Source of the DNA: Nitratireductor mangrovi
Lineage (GTDB): Bacteria > Pseudomonadota > Alphaproteobacteria > Rhizobiales > Rhizobiaceae
NCBI RefSeq assembly: GCF_007922615.2
Contig: NZ_CP042301.2
Location: 1,612,001 to 1,676,000, forward strand
Direction: 5' to 3'
DNA length: 64,000 nucleotides
Shown here: positions 58,295-64,000 of the stretch, in pieces
How positions within the stretch are numbered: the stretch's first letter is position 1
Layout: every line of letters starts with the position of its first letter
Notes under the pieces: generated by a model
What the model was told of the DNA's origin: nothing
The model's input: the letters and a program-made list of their open reading frames with translations, nothing else
The model's database searches: none
Made by a program: the position numbers and the translations under genes

Positions 58295-59095
58295 GTGACA
58301 CACGCGCACCGCATCACCACGCTTGCCGAGAACGGCCCGCCTCCCGCGGCCGCGGCAACGCTTTACCGTGGCGAGGTCATGCACCAGCGGCTGAAGCCCT
58401 TTGGCCACCGCTTCTGCTACTCCATGTTCCAGATTGCGTTCGACGTTGACCGGCTCGGCGAAATCGCCGCTCTGTCGCCACTGCTGTCGGTGAACCGGCC
58501 CAATGTTTTCACTTTCGACGAAAAGGATCACGCACCGGAGGGTGGAACGATTCGCGAGCATGCCGACAGGCTGCTGGCGGGTGAAGGCCTTGAGCAGGCT
58601 GCGGAGCGAATCCTGCTGCTCACCTGCCCACGCATATTCGGCTACGTCTTCAATCCGCTATCGGTCTATTTCGCCTATGGGCACAACGGCCGGCTCCTGG
58701 CCCTGATCTACGAGGTTCGAAACACCTTCGGGGAGCGGCATTCTTACGTGGCACCGGTGCGGCCGGGTGAACTGAGCGCGGCCGGGCTGCGCCAGAGCAG
58801 AAAAAAAGCGTTTCACGTCTCGCCCTTCATCTCGATGGATGCGCGCTACGGCTTCAGCGTCCTGCCGCCCGGGGACACGGTGCGACTGAGAATCAACGAG
58901 ACCGAAGCCGGCGCGCCCGTACTCGCGGCGACCTTTGCCGGACGTGCGCAACCCGTGACGACGCGTGCACTCGCGTCGTGCCTCTTGCGATTCCCGTTGC
59001 TGACGTGGAAAATCATCGCCGGCATCCACTTCGAAGCATTGAAGCTCTGGATGAAGGGGGCGCCATTCTACAGGAGCCCGCCTCCTCCCGGCTGA
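58295..59095 (+). CDS. DUF1365 family protein
   Basis: 266 residues. TLYRGEVMHQRLKPFGHRFCYSMFQIAFD, the strongly conserved PRIFGYVFNPLSVYFAYG and YEVRNTFGERHSY are DUF1365 hallmarks. Function unknown, but it is a regular member of the photolyase/COG2907/CFA-synthase group. The start is a GTG at 58295 with GGCGGAG before it, 4 nt after the COG2907 stop; the upstream open frame from 58028 is a shadow. Confidence 0.85.
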   Translation: MTHAHRITTLAENGPPPAAAATLYRGEVMHQRLKPFGHRFCYSMFQIAFDVDRLGEIAALSPLLSVNRPNVFTFDEKDHAPEGGTIREHADRLLAGEGLEQAAERILLLTCPRIFGYVFNPLSVYFAYGHNGRLLALIYEVRNTFGERHSYVAPVRPGELSAAGLRQSRKKAFHVSPFISMDARYGFSVLPPGDTVRLRINETEAGAPVLAATFAGRAQPVTTRALASCLLRFPLLTWKIIAGIHFEALKLWMKGAPFYRSPPPPG

Positions 59096-59187
59096 CACGC
59101 GGCGCCGCGGCGCCGGCCAAAGCCCGGGCAAGGCGGGCGCGTGAGACGAAGGGGCGGTTCACGCGTCGCGCTGAACGGGAGTGCATG

Positions 59188-60429
59188 ATGGCGAAGGAAG
59201 ATTCGCGGCAAGCGGTCACGCTGGAAAAGGCCAATTTCGCCGCCGAGACGCGTGGGCTTCCGGCCAAGGCTCGCATGGTGTTGTCGGCGGCGATGCGGCT
59301 GCCGAAAGGCGCGCTGACCATTGCCCTGCCCGACGGCCGGCGCCTGCGGGTCGGCGGCCACGCTCCGGGCCCGGACGCGGAAGTGATCCTGAAGAACTGG
59401 CGGCTGCCCGGCAGGGCCCTGGCTTTGGGCACGATCGGCGTTGCCGAATCCTACATCGACGGCGACTGGGACAGCCCCGATGTCACCACCTTCCTGGAGC
59501 TTTTCGTCGTCAACCAGGAGACCGGGGAGGAAGTCGCCGGTGGCGCCAACTGGCTGCTGATGGCGATCCAGCGCGTTCGCCACTGGCTCAACGAAAACAC
59601 GCGCCGCGGCTCCAAACGCAACATCGCCGCCCATTACGACCTCGGAAACAGCTTCTATCGGGCGTGGCTTGATCCAAGCATGACCTATTCCTCGGCGCTC
59701 TACTCCACCGGCGCCAACGATCTGGAATCGGCGCAGGCGGCCAAATATCGGGCGCTGGCGCGTGATGCCGGCATCACCGAGACAAGCCATGTACTGGAGA
59801 TCGGCTGCGGCTGGGGCGGCTTCGCCGAATTTGCCGCGCGCGAGATCGGATGCCGGGTGACCGGACTGACGATCAGCCGCGAACAGCACGATTTCGCCCG
59901 GGCACGCATCCAAAATGCGGGGCTTGGCGACAAGGTCGAGATCAAGCTCCAGGACTATCGCGACGAGACCGGCCGCTACGACAACATCGCCTCGATCGAG
60001 ATGTTCGAGGCGGTTGGCGAGAAGTACTGGCCGGTATTTTTCTCGAAGGTAAAGACGTGCCTTAAGCCCGGCGGCACGGCCGCGCTGCAGATCATCACCA
60101 TTAACGAAAACGCCTACGAACTCTATCGAAACCGGCCTGACTTCATCCAGCGTTATATCTTCCCCGGCGGCATGCTGCCGACTCCGGAAATCCTCAAGAA
60201 ACTCGGCGCCGACGAGGGCCTTTCCTATCTGCGCGAGAGAGTTTTCCCGCAAGACTACGCGCGCACGCTGGCCGAGTGGCGCAAGCGGTTCTGGGCCTCA
60301 TGGGAAAAAATCTTGCCGATGGGTTTCGACGACCGCTTTCGCAAGCTGTGGGAATTCTATCTCCACTACTGCGAGGCGGGCTTCCGCGCCGAGTTCATCG
60401 ACGTGCGTCAGGTGGTCTACAGGGCCTGA
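59188..60429 (+). CDS. cyclopropane-fatty-acyl-phospholipid synthase family methyltransferase
   Basis: 413 residues. SAM-binding motif VLEIGCGWGGFAEFAA near 194-208, with NIAAHYDLGNSFYRAWLDPSMTYSSALY typical of CFA synthases. It methylates unsaturated acyl chains in membrane phospholipids, giving cyclopropane or, in some alphaproteobacteria, methylated precursors of furan fatty acids. Last of the photolyase operon. ATGs at 59185 and 59188 are both possible; GGGAG favours the second. Confidence 0.87.
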   Translation: MAKEDSRQAVTLEKANFAAETRGLPAKARMVLSAAMRLPKGALTIALPDGRRLRVGGHAPGPDAEVILKNWRLPGRALALGTIGVAESYIDGDWDSPDVTTFLELFVVNQETGEEVAGGANWLLMAIQRVRHWLNENTRRGSKRNIAAHYDLGNSFYRAWLDPSMTYSSALYSTGANDLESAQAAKYRALARDAGITETSHVLEIGCGWGGFAEFAAREIGCRVTGLTISREQHDFARARIQNAGLGDKVEIKLQDYRDETGRYDNIASIEMFEAVGEKYWPVFFSKVKTCLKPGGTAALQIITINENAYELYRNRPDFIQRYIFPGGMLPTPEILKKLGADEGLSYLRERVFPQDYARTLAEWRKRFWASWEKILPMGFDDRFRKLWEFYLHYCEAGFRAEFIDVRQVVYRA

Positions 60430-60445
60430 CTATCGTGACGGGCAT

Positions 60446-60703
60446 CTATTGCGACAAGAGCAGGCCCTTCGGGTAACCGGGATCGCCCTTGCAGCGCATG
60501 ACCCATTTCTCGCAGCCCTTGTCGGTCCACTTGTCGCACATCATCAGGCAGGTCTTGTCGATCTTGCGCTTCGAGGTCTGCGCCGGCGCGGCCGGCGCCA
60601 TTTGATGCTTGCCGCCGGTCGACTTGGAGACATCAGCATGGGCGACCGCTAGCGACGCCGACAAGACGACGGCCGAAAGGATCGCCGTAACGCATGCTTT
60701 CAT
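60446..60703 (-). CDS. small secreted Cys-rich protein
   Basis: 85 residues. Signal peptide MKACVTAILSAVVLSASLAVAHA; mature part of about 62 residues with four Cys in TCLMMCDKWTDKGCEKWVMRC, spaced to form two disulfides. No family recognised. It follows, on the same strand, two paralogous secreted proteins. Confidence 0.7.
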   Translation of the reverse strand: MKACVTAILSAVVLSASLAVAHADVSKSTGGKHQMAPAAPAQTSKRKIDKTCLMMCDKWTDKGCEKWVMRCKGDPGYPKGLLLSQ

Positions 60704-60714
60704 CGCTCCACGCC

Positions 60715-61074
60715 TTATTTCTTCGCGACGCCGAAACGACCCGGACTGTCGGCCACGGACGCCTGTGGCCGTCTGTTGCCGATGATCTCGCAGGAATGGT
60801 CGACCGTATTGCCGGCTTGATCGTAGCGGCAGCACAGGATGCGCCCCGTCGAGGAGCAGTAGACGGCGTGATAGGTTGGCCGGTTGTTGAGGATATCGTC
60901 CTCCATCTTGTCGATGCATCCGCCGGCCGCCGGTGACTGGATCTGCTCCATGGTGCAGCCATTGCTGACGATCTTCTTCGGTTTAGCCATGGCGGAAACT
61001 GCCGGTAGCGTCAGAACCGCGCCGAGCGCGAGGATGGACAAGGGGTAGGAAAGTCTGCTTGAAAACCTGTTCAT
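60715..61074 (-). CDS. secreted Cys-containing protein, paralogue A
   Basis: 119 residues. Signal peptide ends AVSAMA near 30. Mature part KPKKIVSNGCTMEQIQS, then DDILNNRPTYHAVYCSSTGRILCCRYDQAGNTVDHSCEIIG. Six cysteines. It shares most of this with the gene at 61188-61538, so the two arose by tandem duplication. No family recognised; function unknown. Confidence 0.72.
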   Translation of the reverse strand: MNRFSSRLSYPLSILALGAVLTLPAVSAMAKPKKIVSNGCTMEQIQSPAAGGCIDKMEDDILNNRPTYHAVYCSSTGRILCCRYDQAGNTVDHSCEIIGNRRPQASVADSPGRFGVAKK

Positions 61075-61187
61075 GTCGGAACTCCTGCGGGGCGCCAGCC
61101 CCAAACGATGCCGGTTGACAGCCCTACACGGCACATATTGCCGATGCGCCGCGTGCAAGGCCGCGACACGTGCCCGGCCGGCGGTTA

Positions 61188-61538
61188 TCAGTTGCGCGCA
61201 ACGCCAAACTTGCCCTTGGCGTTGTTCAGTTTCTGGGCTCCCGACCTTCCAATGACCGTGCGGGAATGGTCGACGACGCGACCTGCATCGTCGTACTCGC
61301 AGCACAGGATCGCCCCGGTCGACGAGCAGTAGACCGCATGAGTGGTCGGGCGGTTGTTCATGATGTCGCTTTCCATCTTGGCGATGCAACTGCTGGCGGC
61401 CTGAGATTGGATCTGCCCGATCGTGCAGCCGTTGATCTTCTTCGGTTTTGCCCAGGCCGACCCCGCGGGCAGCGCCAGCAAAGCGCCGAGTGCGAGAGCG
61501 GAGATGGCGAGCGAAGACCTGCTTGTCTGCATACGCAT
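61188..61538 (-). CDS. secreted Cys-containing protein, paralogue B
   Basis: 116 residues. Signal peptide ends GSAWA near 29. Mature part KPKKINGCTIGQIQSQAASSCIAKMESDIMNNRPTTHAVYCSSTGAILCCEYD parallels paralogue A; the last Cys of A (VDHSC) is absent (VDHSR). GGGAGGTCC precedes the ATG at 61538. Function unknown. Confidence 0.72.
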   Translation of the reverse strand: MRMQTSRSSLAISALALGALLALPAGSAWAKPKKINGCTIGQIQSQAASSCIAKMESDIMNNRPTTHAVYCSSTGAILCCEYDDAGRVVDHSRTVIGRSGAQKLNNAKGKFGVARN

Positions 61539-61693
61539 GGCGGACCTCCCGCGTTGGCAAACCCATGCCGGGCGACGGTCGGCGCTCGCCCAAGGCCACG
61601 ACCGCCGAACGACATGGCCCGGATTCTGATCCCGTCGCAATCGCCACGCATCCCCCGCGCGGGTGATGCCGCCGCGCGAAAAAGCCGCCAGAT

Positions 61694-62860
61694 TCAGGAA
61701 GTCGGGGACTGGCGGACTGGAGGCGAGAGTTCGCGGAACAGACCCTGCAACTCTCGCTGGTCACCTGTCCCGGTCTTGTCGAAGATCGCGGCAAGCTGCG
61801 ATTTCACGGTCCCGTCGGAAACGCCGCTTGCCTGCGCGATCTCCGCGCGGCTTCGTCCCATGGCGACATGGCCGGCGACGCGCCGTTCCGCCGCCGTCAG
61901 CCCGAACAGCGCCGCGAGTGCGTCAAGCGCCGGGATCGGACCGCAGCCCGCTTCGGCAATGAAGATCGCCGCCGCGGCCTGGTTAGTTATGCGCGCTCGG
62001 ATGTCCCGGCGGGCCAGCGGCATGACATGGGCGACGGCCGGCGCCCGCGCCCTGAGCAAGGGAACGTTGATGCCCGCGGCACCGAGCGCGAACTCGTTGT
62101 GCTCGCCAAGCGCGACCGCCCGGCTAACCGCGGCGTCAGCCTCGGCGTAGCTGAAGGAGAGCTGGCCGTGGGTGGACGAAACCGTCCCCCTGTCGGCGAG
62201 CATCTGCTCGGCCGCCGGGTTGGCAAACAGGATACGCATGGCCCTGTCGACGATCAGCACCGGATGCGACAGCGCGTCAACCACGGCCCGGAACAGCCCT
62301 GCGGTTCGCCGCTCTTCCTCGAACATGTCGCCGATGGTGACGGCGCGGCGGACATGCGGCGACAGGAGCGACACGGCGTCGAGCTCCGCGCGCGTGATCT
62401 GGTGGCGGTCGCGGTCGGTGATGATGACGAACGTCCCGGTCCGCGTCGGCTGGCGCATGAGGACGAGCCAGAAAAAATCGTCGAGATTGTTGGGAACAAC
62501 CCATTCCCGCGTGATTCGGCTGTCAAGCCATGTCTCTCGCGCACCCGCCCCCTGCAAGGCGTAGATCATGTCGACGGTGAAGGGGACGTCGATCTCCATC
62601 ATCGGCAGGGCCGAGTAGAACGGCACTTCCGCGGCGTAGTCGTGCATCAGAGGCGTGAGCAACGCCTCCTCGCCCCACGCGACGGAAAAGCGCGGCGTCG
62701 CGGCAACGGTATCGAGCACTGCCATCATCGCCAGGCGGGCATCCGCCATCCGGCATATTGTTTCGAGAGTACGAGGCCACAAGTCGGGGTCGGCGACGCA
62801 ATCGTAGACCGCGCCGACAATCTCAGGCATTACGGACGCCGACAACAGTCCCGCTGCCAT
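61694..62860 (-). CDS. LuxR-type regulator with PAS-like sensor region
   Basis: 388 residues. The C-terminal LuxR helix-turn-helix is LTAAERRVAGHVAMGRSRAEIAQASGVSDGTVKSQLAAIFDKTG near 320-363. Residues about 190-300 look PAS-like (FRAVVDALSHPVLIVDRAMRILFANPAAEQML). The N-terminal 180 residues are a further unknown sensor. Divergent in position from nothing in the window; its targets are not evident, though the peptide-type transporter gene lies next to it. Confidence 0.82.
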   Translation of the reverse strand: MAAGLLSASVMPEIVGAVYDCVADPDLWPRTLETICRMADARLAMMAVLDTVAATPRFSVAWGEEALLTPLMHDYAAEVPFYSALPMMEIDVPFTVDMIYALQGAGARETWLDSRITREWVVPNNLDDFFWLVLMRQPTRTGTFVIITDRDRHQITRAELDAVSLLSPHVRRAVTIGDMFEEERRTAGLFRAVVDALSHPVLIVDRAMRILFANPAAEQMLADRGTVSSTHGQLSFSYAEADAAVSRAVALGEHNEFALGAAGINVPLLRARAPAVAHVMPLARRDIRARITNQAAAAIFIAEAGCGPIPALDALAALFGLTAAERRVAGHVAMGRSRAEIAQASGVSDGTVKSQLAAIFDKTGTGDQRELQGLFRELSPPVRQSPTS

Positions 62861-62951
62861 CGGTGGCTCACCTCACAGCGCAACCCCGCCACAAGATAGC
62901 ACGTCGTCTCCGCATGGAAAGCGGCACCGGTTCCACCGCACCGCTACACAA

Positions 62952-62978
62952 CGGGCGGCCGGGTGACCCGACCGCCCG
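62952..62978 (-). terminator. hairpin after the peptide-type binding protein gene
   Basis: Inverted arms CGGGCGGCCGGGT (62952-62964) and ACCCGACCGCCCG (62966-62978) pair over 13 positions with one mismatch. On the minus strand it lies 12-38 nt past the stop of the gene ending at 62990. U-run after it is weak (TTGTGT). Confidence 0.5.
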
Positions 62979-62989
62979 CCCGCGCCGTA

Positions 62990-64000
62990 CTAGCCCTGGC
63001 AGTCCCACCAGAACCGCGAGAAATCGGTGTCCCAGCTCTGCATCGGCACCCAGGCGTAGCCCTGCAGACACTTGTTGGCGGCAAAGCGCTTCTTCTGGGT
63101 CAACAGATAGACGTCGGACTGCTTGTCGTGCAGCTTCTGCTGGATCTCCTTGTAGATCGCATTGCGGGCCGTGACATCGGTCTCGCCGCGCGACTTGTCG
63201 ATCAAGGCATCGATCTCGGGATCCATGACCCACTCCATCGATGACCAGGTGCCCTTGGCCTTGGAGTGGTACTGCACATAGAAGACCGAATCCGGCGACG
63301 GATAGGTTGGCCCGTAGAAGACCTGGGTCGTGTCCGGGGTTGTCTCCACCGCGGCCGCCAACTCGGTGATACGGTTCCACGGTTCAGGCTGCAACTCGAC
63401 TTCGAAGCCGATGGTCTCGAGCGTCGACTTGAACAGAAGCCCGATCTCTTCCTCGAACGCCGTCTTGGCGACATAGGCGTGAGTGAGCTTGATCGGCTTG
63501 TCCCCGGCATATTTGGACTTCTCGACCTCGGCCTTGGCCTTTTCGAGGTTGAACTCCGGCGCCGGCAGACTGTCGAGGTGGGCGTCGGCGAAGACCGGCG
63601 CCAGCGGCCCCTTCAGCTCGCCGCCCGGATAGATGACCTCGCGGATGGTCTCGTAGTCCATGGCGTAGGCAATCGCGCGGCGAATATGAACGTCGTCGGT
63701 CGGCGGCACCTGGTTGTTGATCTTGATGTAGAAGCCGGTCGCCGTGTCGGCCGCGATGATCTTGTAGTTGTCGAGCGCCGAGATCGCGTCATAGGTCTCG
63801 TTCGACTGGTATTGCGAAGACATGCCGAGCTCGCCCTTGGTCGCCAGCGCCTTCACGGTCGCCTCGTCGCGGGTGATGACAAAGCGCAACTCGTCGATCG
63901 GTCTCTGCTTCGGCCAGCCCATGTGGTAGTCGCCGTAACGCTCCATCACCAGCTGCGAACCGCGCGTCCAGCTGGCAAGCTTGTACGGGCCGGCGCCGGC
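62990..64000 (-). CDS. ABC transporter substrate-binding protein, peptide type (SBP_bac_5), 5' part missing
   Basis: 337 codons are visible and the frame continues past the window edge, so the N-terminus and signal peptide are missing. GAGPYKLASWTRGSQL, then HIRRAIAYAMDYETIREVIYPGGELKGPLAP and YYGPTYPSPDSVFYVQYHSK-type segments match the family that binds peptides, nickel or other solutes in the periplasm. Ligand unknown. Permease genes, if linked, lie outside. Confidence 0.88.
   Translation of the reverse strand, partial: AGAGPYKLASWTRGSQLVMERYGDYHMGWPKQRPIDELRFVITRDEATVKALATKGELGMSSQYQSNETYDAISALDNYKIIAADTATGFYIKINNQVPPTDDVHIRRAIAYAMDYETIREVIYPGGELKGPLAPVFADAHLDSLPAPEFNLEKAKAEVEKSKYAGDKPIKLTHAYVAKTAFEEEIGLLFKSTLETIGFEVELQPEPWNRITELAAAVETTPDTTQVFYGPTYPSPDSVFYVQYHSKAKGTWSSMEWVMDPEIDALIDKSRGETDVTARNAIYKEIQQKLHDKQSDVYLLTQKKRFAANKCLQGYAWVPMQSWDTDFSRFWWDCQG

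Overview
The window is high-GC chromosomal DNA with dense, mostly short-spaced genes and no rRNA, tRNA, IS element, CRISPR array or prophage signal that I can see. Gene content points to an alphaproteobacterium of the order Hyphomicrobiales (Mesorhizobium/Phyllobacteriaceae-like). The evidence is purC-purS-purQ followed by purL-bolA-grxD, the alphaproteobacterial ATPase inhibitor zeta subunit (DUF1476), a two-domain cold-shock protein followed by a DUF192 gene, a DUF1127 gene divergent from a MocR regulator, and an eukaryote-type NADP isocitrate dehydrogenase.

Layout. 1-1.5 kb: minus-strand cold-shock/DUF192/hydrolase set. 1.9-5.8 kb: glyoxalase I, propionyl-CoA carboxylase beta, a LysM protein, and a cupin gene behind a NemR-box-like operator followed by a NemR-like TetR gene. 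5.7-11.9 kb: amidase, aldo/keto reductase and several small or secreted unknowns. 11.9-17.3 kb: a minus-strand cassette for maturing molybdenum hydroxylases (MoxR ATPase CoxD, VWA protein CoxE, XdhC split into two genes, molybdopterin-binding/nucleotidyltransferase fusion) with no hydroxylase structural genes inside the window. 17.4-22.2 kb: orphan periplasmic binding protein, P1 peptidase, DUF2259 protein, membrane protein and purB. 24.3-34.1 kb: purCSQ and purL-bolA-grxD, interrupted by a flavin monooxygenase, membrane proteins and a MocR/DUF1127 divergent pair. 34.2-43.9 kb: housekeeping genes (MFS exporter, ttcA, rpsD, murI, trmJ, icd) mixed with small unknowns.

43.9-54.3 kb is the most interesting part. 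Eleven minus-strand genes, many touching or overlapping, encode a stand-alone Rieske protein, a Rieske-less mononuclear-iron oxygenase subunit, a glutathione S-transferase-like protein, an FMN/2Fe-2S reductase, a BMP/Nup-type ABC transporter, a small acylphosphatase-like protein, glutathione-dependent formaldehyde dehydrogenase and a hydrolase. A LysR gene is divergent. The oxygenase parts match, piece by piece, the NdmC/NdmD/NdmE N-demethylase of methylxanthine breakdown, but with the Rieske domain on its own gene. A purine-type importer and a formaldehyde-disposal enzyme sit in the same run. I infer an uptake and N-demethylation pathway for a methylated purine or similar N-methyl heterocycle; the substrate is not proven.

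55.5-60.4 kb: a plus-strand light/singlet-oxygen-type operon (photolyase, COG2907 flavoprotein, DUF1365, cyclopropane fatty acid synthase-like methyltransferase). 60.4-64 kb: three small secreted Cys-containing proteins (two of them tandem paralogues), a LuxR-type regulator and a peptide-type ABC binding protein that runs off the window.
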